Below, one piece after another: positions 1 to 6,851 of a stretch of DNA of 33,855 nucleotides. Position 1 is the stretch's first letter, and each line of letters opens with the position of its first letter. A program made the position numbers and the translations under genes. The stretch covers positions 1 through 33,855 of the forward strand of contig NZ_WBKR01000042.1 of NCBI RefSeq assembly GCF_008868155.1, given 5' to 3'. Source of the DNA: Micromonospora sp. ALFpr18c. Its GTDB lineage: Bacteria > Actinomycetota > Actinomycetes > Mycobacteriales > Micromonosporaceae. The notes under the pieces were generated by a model. That model made no database searches, had not been told where the DNA came from, and saw only the letters and a program-made list of their open reading frames with translations.

Positions 1-614
1 CGGGGTCGGGGCGTCGTGCCGGCCGGCGTCCGCCTGGTCGGGGAGCCCGCGCCGCCGGTGCGAGCGGTGCCGGCGGTGGCCGCCCGGCCCGGGGTGGCTG
101 TATCGGCGGCCAGTTCCGGCACGGCGGAGCCCAACCGCCGGCGCAGGGTGGAAAGCGCCCGGGACGCCTGGCTCTTCACCGTGCCCGGCGAAATGTCCAA
201 CATCGCGGCGGTTTGCGCCTCGGACATGTCCTCGTAGTAGCGCAGCACCAGCACCGCCCGCTGCCGGGTGGGCAGCTCCCGCAGATGCCGCCAGAGCAGG
301 TCGCGGTCGAGTTGTTGCTCGATCTCGTCGACACCGGCCCGCTCGGGCAGCACCTCCGTGGGGCGCTCACCGTGCCAGCGTCGCCGCCACCAACTCGTCG
401 ACGTGTTGACCATCACCCGTCGGGCGTACGGTTCGACCGCCTCGATCCCACCGAGCCGCTTCCACGCCAGGTACGTCTTGGTGAGCGCCGTCTGGAGCAG
501 GTCCTCGGCCGTGGCCCAGTCACCCGCGAGCAGGTACGCGGTGCGCAGCAGCGCGGGTGAACGAGCCGCGACGAACTCGCGAAACTCCTCCTCCAACGAG
601 TCCCTGCTCGCCAC
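1..614 (-). CDS. SigE-family ECF RNA polymerase sigma factor (3' end beyond window)
   Basis: This is a group IV (ECF) sigma factor that would bind core RNA polymerase and direct a specialised regulon. The reading frame from a GTG at 614 stays open to the window edge, giving 204 visible residues. Region 2 spans about residues 10-75 and includes the -10 recognition stretch ending VMVNTSTSWWRR. Region 4 spans about 105-155, with LPTRQRAVLVLRYYEDMSEA and a helix-turn-helix around DISPGTVKSQASRAL (140-154). This is the pattern of the actinobacterial 'SigE family' (TIGR02983 type), which is distinct from mycobacterial SigE. That family is usually about 170 residues, so the Ala/Thr/Gly/Pro-rich tail after residue 160 is an extension. 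The GTG was chosen because GGGGAGGT lies just upstream. The regulator partner, if any, lies outside the window. Confidence 0.9.
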   Translation of the reverse strand, partial: MASRDSLEEEFREFVAARSPALLRTAYLLAGDWATAEDLLQTALTKTYLAWKRLGGIEAVEPYARRVMVNTSTSWWRRRWHGERPTEVLPERAGVDEIEQQLDRDLLWRHLRELPTRQRAVLVLRYYEDMSEAQTAAMLDISPGTVKSQASRALSTLRRRLGSAVPELAADTATPGRAATAGTARTGGAGSPTRRTPAGTTPRP

Positions 615-720
615 CGCTCACCTCCCCCGCCACCCTGCCGTTCTGGCAGAGTGCCACGTCAGGGGCCGCCTGGTCCATGACGAAAGGTGCGCACTTGCTC
701 CGATGTTCGGACGAAAACTT

Positions 721-1596
721 TCACGCCCCGTCGTCGGCCTTGGCCTCGTCGGCCTCCTTGCCCAGCCGGGCCTCCACCGCCTGCGGCTCGTACATCTCTT
801 CCACCACACGCAGGTAGAGCTCGTTCGGGTTGGGCAGGTTCTTGATCTCCCGCAGGGCCTGCTCCTGGCCGGCGGACTCCAACACGAACGTGCCGTAGTT
901 GAGCGCCCGACCGGTCGGCGTCTGCTCGTACTTCATGTCGGTGACCCGGACCAGCGGCATCATGGCGACCTTGCGGGTGACGATGCCGTTGACCACCATG
1001 ACCCGCTTGTTCGTCAGGATGAAACGGTCATACCACCAGTCGGCGACCTTCCAGGCCACCCAGCCCATCACCGCGAACCACAGCAGCACGGCGATGGTCG
1101 TCAACGCACCCACGTCGTTACCGGCGAGAAAGCCGGACAGGTAGCCGAGCACGAACGTCGCCCCGATGCCGATCAGCAGCGGGTTGGTGAGGTGGATCCA
1201 GTGCCGCTTCCACTCGCCCCGGTAGCGCTCGGTGGGGAAGAGGTAACGGGCGACCAGCGAGCTGGGCTCGTCTTCCAGGGGCAACACCCGCCGAGGGGTT
1301 GCCCCGGTCGCGTCGGCGCGCAACCCGGCCAGCTCGTCCTCGGAGATCTGTGGAGGCTGGTAGCTGGCCTCCGGATCACGGATCCAGGCCCGACCGGAGC
1401 GACCCTCACCGGCATAGCCGGGCCCGTCGCCGTAGCCGACGTCGTCCGATAGGGACGGACCGTCGGACAGGCCGGGGCCGGCACCGTAGCCCGGGCCGTC
1501 ATCGGGCCCGATCCGCGGTATCGGCTCGGTGTCACGCTCGCGACGTTCCCGGTCGGGGTCGTCCGGGTCGAAGGGTGGACCGGAGGGGCTACCCAT
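721..1596 (-). CDS. PH (bPH_2/DUF304-type) domain membrane protein
   Basis: A 291-residue membrane protein. Residues 1-115 are a disordered, Asp/Gly/Pro-rich N-terminal region. Two membrane helices follow at about 139-158 and 165-184, then a bacterial pleckstrin-homology domain at about 187-268 with the typical stretch RFILTNKRVMVVNGIVTRK. This YdbS-like layout (two helices then PH domain) is common in actinobacteria, and its biochemical role is unknown. The gene begins 6 bases after the stop of a 52-codon membrane peptide and has no clear Shine-Dalgarno. Translation is therefore probably coupled to that small gene. The family call is firm and the function is open. Confidence 0.85.
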   Translation of the reverse strand: MGSPSGPPFDPDDPDRERRERDTEPIPRIGPDDGPGYGAGPGLSDGPSLSDDVGYGDGPGYAGEGRSGRAWIRDPEASYQPPQISEDELAGLRADATGATPRRVLPLEDEPSSLVARYLFPTERYRGEWKRHWIHLTNPLLIGIGATFVLGYLSGFLAGNDVGALTTIAVLLWFAVMGWVAWKVADWWYDRFILTNKRVMVVNGIVTRKVAMMPLVRVTDMKYEQTPTGRALNYGTFVLESAGQEQALREIKNLPNPNELYLRVVEEMYEPQAVEARLGKEADEAKADDGA

Positions 1597-1602
1597 CGAC
1601 GG

Positions 1603-1761
1603 CTAGGCGACGAGGCTGGTGAAGAAGTCGCCGAATCCCTGGGCGATATCCACGATGCCACCGCCGAGCGACTTGAACACATCCGCCGCAGAGTTTGGCC
1701 GGTAGGCAACGAAGAAGATCAAGAATGCGATTCCGGCCCAGGTGAGGACCTTCTTGACCAT
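1603..1761 (-). CDS. Small membrane protein, 52 residues
   Basis: A short frame from ATG at 1761 encodes 52 residues, starting MVKKVLTWAGIAFLIFFVAY. It has two Lys at the N-terminus, one hydrophobic helix at about residues 5-19, and a C-terminal half (ADVFKSLGGGIVDIAQGFGDF) that could form an amphipathic helix. GC-rich third positions and the 6-base distance to the PH-domain gene downstream support it as a real gene in a two-gene unit. I recognise no named family. Small proteins of this kind are common in Micromonosporaceae and Streptomyces annotation as hypothetical proteins. A role as a partner or stabiliser of the PH-domain protein is only an inference. Confidence 0.7.
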   Translation of the reverse strand: MVKKVLTWAGIAFLIFFVAYRPNSAADVFKSLGGGIVDIAQGFGDFFTSLVA

Positions 1762-1877
1762 GGCGGGCCATCCTCTCGCGCGGCGCCGGGTCCCATTACC
1801 GCAGCGGCACCCAGAGTATCAGTGTGGTGTCGTACAGTGAAGATCTGCGTCCGTTCTCCGTCAATCCGGGAGGGTTG

Positions 1878-2567
1878 TCAAGCCCTACCTGATAGGTACG
1901 GAGATGGTGCGCCGTACACGAGCTCGGGTGGAGTCCACTCGGTCAGGTCGTGAAGCACGACATCTTCCGCGAGCAGGTGTCCCGCACTCGCCGGCCAGGC
2001 TATCGCATGCAGCCACATTCCCCGAGCCTCGCCGGCGTACGCGCTTCGATCCGTGGGTGAATTCACCACCCACAGTGGAGTCGGATGCCCGCCGACCTTG
2101 ATCCTGGCCTGCCCGACGTGCTCCGGATGACCCGGTCCGGGGTCGGTCAGCGCGTCGACCAGTTGCGGTCCCGGGTCCGGGCCGGACAGGCCGGCGAGTC
2201 GCGTACCGAGGCCCACGCCCGGCTCCTCGGCCACGAAGACCAGGTCGGCCGGACCACCGCCGAGCGGCGCCGGGCCCGCGCAGGCCACGGCGGTCGCCCG
2301 CACACCGGTCCGCTCGTCCCCCGCGTACGCCACGCCGGCGAGAGTCCAGCCGGGCGGCAGCGGCCACGGGCACCAGAGCGGCGTCACCGGCGGATCCGTG
2401 GTCGCGGTGATGCGATCGACCACACTCGCCACGATCTCCGCTCCGATGTGCTCGGGCACATGCAGCGGCGGGACGGGCCCGCAGCCCAGGCATCTCGACT
2501 CGGTGTGCATCAGATCCGGCGCCCGTACCGGGCCCCCGCATCTCGGACAACTCACCGCGACACTCAC
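1878..2567 (-). CDS. DUF6758-like zinc-ribbon protein
   Basis: About 229 residues. It opens with a zinc-ribbon-like pair, CPRCGG then CLGCGP, followed by a domain with the stretches PLWCPWPLPPGWTLAGVAYAGDER, LVFVAEEPGVGLGTRLAGL and PTPLWVVNS. From memory these match an actinobacterial family annotated DUF6758, whose function is unknown. The four cysteines suggest a structural zinc site and a cytosolic protein, since no signal peptide or membrane helix is visible. The start is uncertain. GTG at 2567 places the zinc ribbon near the N-terminus, as in relatives. An in-frame GTG at 2597 would add ten residues. The gene stands alone between the small-peptide/PH unit and the RNA methyltransferase, all on the same strand. 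Confidence 0.75.
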   Translation of the reverse strand: MSVAVSCPRCGGPVRAPDLMHTESRCLGCGPVPPLHVPEHIGAEIVASVVDRITATTDPPVTPLWCPWPLPPGWTLAGVAYAGDERTGVRATAVACAGPAPLGGGPADLVFVAEEPGVGLGTRLAGLSGPDPGPQLVDALTDPGPGHPEHVGQARIKVGGHPTPLWVVNSPTDRSAYAGEARGMWLHAIAWPASAGHLLAEDVVLHDLTEWTPPELVYGAPSPYLSGRA

Positions 2568-2633
2568 ATCCCCACCGTCACCCCGATCCGCCGACACGTC
2601 AAGCCGGACCGTCCGATTCGGCGCCCGGAAGGG

Positions 2634-3263
2634 TCAGTCCGGCGGCGGCCCGGCATGCGTACGGATCCACGCGTGCATGGCGATCCCGCTGGCCACACCC
2701 GCATTGATCGACCTCGTGGAGCCGTACTGCGCGATGGAGTAGAGCTGGTCGCACGCGACGCGCGCCGGTTCGGACAGACCCGGCCCCTCCTGACCGAACA
2801 GCAGCACGCAGTCCCGCGGCAGGGTGCCGGTCTCCAGCGGAACCGAACCGGGCAGGTTGTCGATGCCGAACACCGGCAGCCGCCGCCCGGCCGCCCAGGC
2901 GACGAACTCCTCGATCGTCTCGTGGTGACGGACGTGCTGGTAGCGATCGGTCACCATGGCGCCGCGCCGGTTCCACCGTCGACGTCCGACGATGTGCACC
3001 TCGGCGGCGTTGAACGCGTTGGCGTTACGGACCACCGTGCCGATGTTGAAGTCGTGCTGCCAGTTCTCGATGGCGACGTGGAAGCCGTGCCGGTGCCGGT
3101 CCAGGTCGGCGACGATCGCCTCGTGCCGCCAGTAGCGGTAGCGGTCGACCACGTTGCGCCGGTCGCCCTCGGCGAGCAACTGCGGGTCGTAGCGCGGGTC
3201 GTCCGGCGGGTCGCCCGGCCAGGGGCCCACACCCACCTCAAGCTGGTCGTCGGTCACGGTCAT
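2634..3263 (-). CDS. SpoU/TrmH-family RNA 2'-O-methyltransferase
   Basis: A 209-residue member of the SPOUT class, which transfers a methyl group from S-adenosylmethionine to a ribose 2'-OH of tRNA or rRNA. All three SpoU motifs are present: motif 1 FNIGTVVRNANAF (about residues 72-84), motif 2 LLFGQEGPGLS (154-164) and motif 3 YGSTRSINAGVASGIAM (180-196). Together these form the trefoil-knot cofactor site. The protein is short and lacks a long N-terminal RNA-binding extension, so it resembles TrmH/TrmL-like enzymes more than RlmB. The RNA target cannot be told from the sequence. ATG at 3263 gives an N-terminus of normal length. No operon partner is obvious. Confidence 0.88.
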   Translation of the reverse strand: MTVTDDQLEVGVGPWPGDPPDDPRYDPQLLAEGDRRNVVDRYRYWRHEAIVADLDRHRHGFHVAIENWQHDFNIGTVVRNANAFNAAEVHIVGRRRWNRRGAMVTDRYQHVRHHETIEEFVAWAAGRRLPVFGIDNLPGSVPLETGTLPRDCVLLFGQEGPGLSEPARVACDQLYSIAQYGSTRSINAGVASGIAMHAWIRTHAGPPPD

Positions 3264-3310
3264 CAGAGGGTACGGACCAGCTCGGCGCCCGCCGCGACAC
3301 CCCGCCGATC

Positions 3311-3814
3311 TCAGCCCAACCCGAGCGCGCCGCCGAGCCGGTCGAGGAAACGGCGGTCGGCCGGGCTGGCCGGTTGTCCCGGCGGGCCGGGCGCCGACCG
3401 GCAGACCCGGGCCGCGACCGACTGCACCCACTGGCGGTACGCGGCCGAGTCGGCGGGATCGGCGCGCCGGCGCATGACCCGGACCGCCGCGCGGCAGGCG
3501 GCCAGCAGGTCCACCAGATCGGTGAGCCGCTCGGCGGGCTGCGGGGTGCCGTCGTGGCGGGCGTAGATCGCGGCGACGACGGCACGGACGAGGTCGCTGT
3601 CGGACGCCCGGCCGGCGGCCACCGCGTCCAGGCCGGCGAGGTTCGCCAGGACACCCCGCTCGGGACGACCCGGGCCGGGCGCGGCGGCGGCCACGAGGAC
3701 CCGACCGGGCAGGCTGGTGAGCAGGTCCCACTCGGCGGCGGAGTAGACGGCGGTGGTCAAGGGTGCGGCTCGGCGGCCGGCAGAGGGCGGCTCTCCGGCG
3801 ACGGAGTGGCTCAT
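3311..3814 (-). CDS. Unrecognised helical protein, 167 residues
   Basis: I do not recognise a family. The 167-residue protein is rich in Ala, Arg and Leu and looks all-helical, with no signal peptide or membrane segment. Recognisable stretches are YSAAEWDLLTSLPGRVLVAA, DAVAAGRASDSDLVRAVVAA and LTDLVDLLAACRAAVRVMR. The layout suggests a small helical bundle. ATG at 3814 is preceded by GGAGG at ideal spacing, which decides it against an in-frame ATG at 3835. Third positions are strongly GC-biased, which supports coding. It lies on the same strand between the MaoC hydratase and the RNA methyltransferase, with a hairpin separating it from maoC, so it may have its own promoter. Confidence 0.65.
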   Translation of the reverse strand: MSHSVAGEPPSAGRRAAPLTTAVYSAAEWDLLTSLPGRVLVAAAAPGPGRPERGVLANLAGLDAVAAGRASDSDLVRAVVAAIYARHDGTPQPAERLTDLVDLLAACRAAVRVMRRRADPADSAAYRQWVQSVAARVCRSAPGPPGQPASPADRRFLDRLGGALGLG

Positions 3815-3887
3815 CGGAACCTCCGGCGCCAGCATATGCCTCGAAACGGAAATAGGACCCCTACCCGAGGGAAGGAGCCCTGATCCT

Positions 3888-3905
3888 GCGGCGTCGACAC
3901 GCCGC
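3888..3905 (-). terminator. Short hairpin after the MaoC gene
   Basis: GCGGCGT and ACGCCGC form a perfect 7-bp stem around the loop CGAC, immediately downstream of the MaoC stop codon on the minus strand. No U-tract follows, which is normal for actinobacterial terminators. It may also simply mark the end of that transcript. Confidence 0.4.
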
Positions 3906-3909
3906 GCGT

Positions 3910-4425
3910 TCAGCGGGGCGTGGGGAAGCTGGGCCGTTCCGGGTCCACGCCGTCGGGGACGGCGCTGGCCGCGTACTCCCGCTTGGGGACCATGACCTTG
4001 CGGCGGAAGACGCAGACCATGGTGCCGTCCTGGTTGTAGCCGCGGGTCTCCACCGACACCACGCCCCGGTCGGGCTTGGAGCCGGACTCCCGCTTGTCCA
4101 GCACGGTGGTCTCGCCGTAGATGGTGTCGCCGTGGAAGGTGGGCGCCACGTGCCGCAGCGACTCGACCTCCAGGTTGGCGATCGCCTTGCCGCTGACGTC
4201 CGGCACGGACATGCCGAGCAGCAGCGAGTAGATGTAGTTGCCGACCACGACGTTGCGCTTGAACTGGCTGGCCGTCTCGGCGTAGTGCGCGTCCATGTGC
4301 AGCGGGTGGTGGTTCATGGTGAGCAGGCAGAAGAGGTGGTCGTCGTACTCGGTGACGGTCTTGCCCGGCCAGTGCCGGTAGACCGCGCCGACCTCGAACT
4401 CCTCGTAGTAGCGGCCGAACTGCAT
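3910..4425 (-). CDS. MaoC-family enoyl-CoA hydratase (candidate mesaconyl-CoA hydratase)
   Basis: A 171-residue hot-dog-fold hydratase that adds water to a 2-enoyl-CoA thioester. The hydratase-2 motif is visible at about residues 38-46 (NHHPLHMDA), with the catalytic Asp/His region before it, and a second conserved stretch, NLEVESLRHVAPTFHGDTI, in the middle. The ATG at 4425 is preceded by AAGGGGA. In actinobacteria MaoC proteins of this size are found in ethylmalonyl-CoA clusters with a CitE-like lyase and an acyl-CoA dehydrogenase. Both partners are encoded on this strand, at 12790-13743 and 9329-10525. Assignment to mesaconyl-CoA hydratase therefore rests on context and is an inference, while membership of the MaoC family is firm. 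An inverted repeat lies 44-63 bases upstream. Confidence 0.85.
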   Translation of the reverse strand: MQFGRYYEEFEVGAVYRHWPGKTVTEYDDHLFCLLTMNHHPLHMDAHYAETASQFKRNVVVGNYIYSLLLGMSVPDVSGKAIANLEVESLRHVAPTFHGDTIYGETTVLDKRESGSKPDRGVVSVETRGYNQDGTMVCVFRRKVMVPKREYAASAVPDGVDPERPSFPTPR

Positions 4426-4468
4426 CCTGGTCCCCTTCGACGGGCGGCGATGGAGTTCGGCACAGCAT

Positions 4469-4488
4469 GCCTTACCGGTGGTTAAGGC
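4469..4488. promoter_or_regulatory. Inverted repeat upstream of the MaoC gene (possible operator)
   Basis: The arms GCCTTA and TAAGGC form a 6+6 inverted repeat with an 8-base centre, 44-63 bases before the MaoC start. Size and place fit a TetR- or GntR-type operator over the promoter, but no regulator gene is adjacent and there is no second copy to compare. Confidence 0.3.
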
Positions 4489-4908
4489 GACCGGCGGGGC
4501 GCGAGCCCGGCGGAAATGTCACACCGGTCACTCGAAAGAGGGGAGACGCAATGAGCGGCGGGGCCCTCCCCGGCACCCGCCGCCCACGCTCTGATGTGAG
4601 GAATTCTGCCCTACGGGTGCGTAGGTTCAACAGAGATCGAGGTCACATTTATCTTTTTGTAACACTACTATCAGTGACGAATCATGAGTTGATCAGCGAT
4701 CTCCGCAGGCCGGATACGTCCTTGTCAGGGGTCAAGTTACCGATTCGTAGCGCTCGATCGGGTGGATCTCCCTGGAAACGCTCCCATCACGGCAGGTCAC
4801 GCAAGTGCGTCGTGCATTTGCGTTCCGCAGGTCGGGACGGACAGACGCGGATCGATGACGCTCGGCAGCCCTGAGCAGCCCGCAGCACGTTTCGGGCCCC
4901 ACCGCCCG
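4489..4908. other. Gene-free stretch with an AT-rich island
   Basis: No convincing gene lies between the MaoC operator region and the trxA promoter. Bases 4645-4700 are markedly poorer in GC than their surroundings. A 107-codon frame at 4551-4874 has a good Shine-Dalgarno (GGGGAG) but uses many codons rare in this genome, including TTA and CTA, and looks non-coding. The AT-rich part could hold a promoter or protein-binding region, or be decayed DNA. Confidence 0.5.
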
Positions 4909-4934
4909 GGAATTCGATACGGTCAGCCCTGGTT
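4909..4934 (+). promoter_or_regulatory. SigR/SigH-type (thiol-oxidative stress) promoter of trxA
   Basis: GGAAT at 4909-4913, an 18-base spacer, then GTT at 4932-4934 matches the published consensus of Streptomyces SigR and mycobacterial SigH promoters (GGAAT-N18-GTT) exactly. Transcription would begin near 4940, leaving a leader of about 33 bases before the trxA ATG at 4974. Thioredoxin genes are classical members of this regulon, which makes a chance match less likely. Confidence 0.75.
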
Positions 4935-4973
4935 CTACGGGACGTAGGCAAACCGCGGTGATCGGAGAGTGCA

Positions 4974-5336
4974 ATGGCAACCGTTGAGCTGACCTCGGCG
5001 AACTTCGACGAGGTGACCGGCAACGACGGCATCGTCCTGGTCGACTTCTGGGCCGACTGGTGTGGTCCGTGCAAGCGGTTCGCCCCGGTCTACGAGCGCT
5101 CCTCGGAGAAGCACCAGAACATCGTCTTCGGCAAGGTCGACACCGAGGCCCAGCAGGAGCTGGGTGCCAAGTTCGACATCCGGTCGATCCCGACGATCAT
5201 GGCGATCCGCGACGGCGTCATCGTCTTCGCCCAGCCGGGCGCCCTTCCCGAGTCCGCCCTGGAGAACCTGATCGAGCAGGTCGAGGCGCTGGACATGGAC
5301 GACGTCCGCAAGCAGCTGGCCGAGCACAACCACTGA
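4974..5336 (+). CDS. trxA: Thioredoxin
   Basis: A 120-residue thioredoxin, the cytosolic protein disulfide reductant that is recycled by thioredoxin reductase. The active site WCGPC is at residues 29-33 (Cys30, Cys33), within the typical VDFWADWCGPCKRFAPV. Asp24 is the buried acid and the cis-proline is in SIPT (Pro73). The C-terminus extends slightly beyond E. coli TrxA. GGAG lies seven bases before the ATG at 4974. The gene appears monocistronic: a SigR-type promoter lies upstream and a strong hairpin follows at 5358-5383. Induction by disulfide stress is therefore likely. No thioredoxin reductase gene is nearby, so this is probably one of several thioredoxins in the cell. Confidence 0.95.
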   Translation: MATVELTSANFDEVTGNDGIVLVDFWADWCGPCKRFAPVYERSSEKHQNIVFGKVDTEAQQELGAKFDIRSIPTIMAIRDGVIVFAQPGALPESALENLIEQVEALDMDDVRKQLAEHNH

Positions 5337-5357
5337 GTCGTCGTACGACGGCACGCG

Positions 5358-5383
5358 AGGCCGGGCCCGATCGGGCCCGGCCT
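5358..5383 (+). terminator. Terminator hairpin after trxA
   Basis: AGGCCGGGCCCGA is followed directly by its reverse complement, a perfect 26-base palindrome starting 22 bases after the trxA stop. The centre GATC would form the loop. There is no T-run, as usual for high-GC actinobacteria. Confidence 0.75.
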
Positions 5384-5487
5384 TCGTCGTACCCACCCGA
5401 CGCCCGCTTGATCACCGACCTGGGCAGGCGGAACTGGCCGTCGGTGGGACCCGGCACGGCCGGTACATCCCGTATCGTCACGACCCG

Positions 5488-5928
5488 ATGGAGACCCTGA
5501 CCACCCGCGGGCGTGCGACCCGGCTGGGCGCGACCGCACTCGGTCTCGTCCTCCTACTGGCCGGCACCCTGTGGGGCAGCGACGACGACTTCCCGTTCGG
5601 CCCCTTCCGGATGTACGCCACCTCGAACCCGCCGAACGCGCCCGCACCGGACACCCGCGTGGAGGGGGTGGACTCGGCCGGCGTCGTGATCGACCTCGAC
5701 CAGAACGCCACCGGTATCCGCCGCGCCGAGATCGAGGGCCAGCAGGCCCGGTACGCCGCCGACCCGACGCTGCTCACCGAGGTCGCCGACGCGTACGCCG
5801 AACGCCACCCCGGCGCCGCCGTGCTGGTCGAGGTCCGCATCGTCATCCGGTGGCACGGCATCCGCGCCGGCCGGCCGACCGGCCAGCACACCGACGAGAC
5901 CGTGGTCAGCTGGCAGGCCCCCCGATGA
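5488..5928 (+). CDS. Small membrane-anchored protein paired with HTTM protein
   Basis: 146 residues. A basic start (METLTTRGRATRLG) precedes one hydrophobic helix at about 15-29, then an outward-facing part that begins SDDDFPFGPFRMYATSNPP. The rest looks like a small mixed alpha/beta domain ending RIVIRWHGIRAGRPTGQHTDET. There is no cysteine. The stop overlaps the start of the HTTM gene by four bases (ATGA), so the two are translationally coupled. A short exported partner beside an HTTM protein is a recurrent arrangement in actinobacteria as far as I recall, but I know no characterised member. A TATCGT -10-like hexamer at 5473-5478 would give a very short leader. Confidence 0.8.
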   Translation: METLTTRGRATRLGATALGLVLLLAGTLWGSDDDFPFGPFRMYATSNPPNAPAPDTRVEGVDSAGVVIDLDQNATGIRRAEIEGQQARYAADPTLLTEVADAYAERHPGAAVLVEVRIVIRWHGIRAGRPTGQHTDETVVSWQAPR

Positions 5929-6851
5929 GCCGCTGGCTGACCGAGGCGGTGCCGCGAGGCCGCATCGCCGCGTTCCGGACGGTGATCTACCTCTTCGTCG
6001 CCGCCGACCTGGTGATCTTCACTCCCTGGGTACGCACCCGGGCCAGTGTCCTGGGCGAGCTGTACCAACCGCTGCTGATCGGCCGTGTGCTCCCCCTGCC
6101 GACACCGACGCCGGCGCTGGTGGCCGTGATCTTCTGGGCGCTGCTGCTGCTCGCCCTGCTCGCCGCGACCGGTCGGGCGCCCCGGCTGCTCGGCTGGGCG
6201 GTCTGCGCGCTGTACCTGGAATGGATGATCATCGCGATGAGCTACGGAAAGGTCGACCACGACCGTTTCGGGCTGCTCGTCGCCCTGGCCGTCCTACCCA
6301 CCGCTGGTCGGGCCCGGCACGGCGACACCACCCGCACCGAGGCCGGCGGCTGGGCGCTGCGCGTCACCCAGATCGCGGTGATCTGCACGTACTTCCTCGC
6401 CGCCTGGGCCAAGCTCCGCTTCGGCGGGCTGGACTGGCTGACCGGCTCGGTGCTGGCCAGAGCGATCATCCGGCGCGGCACCGACCTGGCGGACCTCATC
6501 GCCCAGGTGCCGTACCTGCTGATCGTCGCCCAGTTCGGCATCGTCGCCTTCGAGCTGCTCAGCCCGGTGGTCTTCCTGCTGCCGGCCCGGTGGCGGCTGG
6601 CCATGGTCGGCTTCTTCTACTCGTTCCACGCGGTCACCATCGCGACCATCACCATCTCGTTCGCGCCGCACCTGGCCGCGATGGCCAGCTTCCTGCCGCT
6701 GGAGCGGATCCGCCCGCTGCTCTGGGCCCGCTGGCTGATCGGCCGCCGCGAGCCCGCGACCACCGTGGTCCATGAGCCGTCCGGCCCCGGCACCGAGCCG
6801 ACGTCGCGCGAGGATCAGGCCCCGGCGCTCGGGCGGCCAGCCGGGCCATAG
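5925..6851 (+). CDS. HTTM-domain (vitamin K carboxylase-like) integral membrane protein
   Basis: 308 residues with several membrane helices, among them IYLFVAADLVIF, LVAVIFWALLLLALLAA, ICTYFLAAWAKLRFGG, LLIVAQFGIVAFELLSPVVFLL and MVGFFYSFHAVTIATITI. This is the HTTM domain (horizontally transferred transmembrane domain), related to vitamin K-dependent gamma-glutamyl carboxylase. The bacterial members are largely uncharacterised. Typical stretches are SYGKVDHDRFGL, WAKLRFGGLDWLTG and the His in the last helices (FYSFHAV). The last about 35 residues are a hydrophilic Pro/Glu/Thr tail. It overlaps the preceding exported-protein gene by four bases, and its 3' end overlaps the convergent DCC oxidoreductase gene by 37 bases. 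Whether it carboxylates anything cannot be told here. Confidence 0.82.
   Translation: MSRWLTEAVPRGRIAAFRTVIYLFVAADLVIFTPWVRTRASVLGELYQPLLIGRVLPLPTPTPALVAVIFWALLLLALLAATGRAPRLLGWAVCALYLEWMIIAMSYGKVDHDRFGLLVALAVLPTAGRARHGDTTRTEAGGWALRVTQIAVICTYFLAAWAKLRFGGLDWLTGSVLARAIIRRGTDLADLIAQVPYLLIVAQFGIVAFELLSPVVFLLPARWRLAMVGFFYSFHAVTIATITISFAPHLAAMASFLPLERIRPLLWARWLIGRREPATTVVHEPSGPGTEPTSREDQAPALGRPAGP

Noticed and set aside
1..614. ECF sigma factor as the missing mycobacterial-type SigE of the htrA locus
   Set aside because: Its sequence fits the other actinobacterial 'SigE family', it is 20 kb from htrA, and no anti-sigma zinc-finger gene is beside it.
268..1452. 394-codon plus-strand frame over the sigma factor and PH-domain genes
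   Set aside because: The peptide has no family features and is the antisense shadow of two clear genes.
2085..3566. 493-codon plus-strand frame
   Set aside because: Antisense to the DUF6758-like, RNA methyltransferase and 167-residue genes. Arg/Pro-rich with no recognisable domain.
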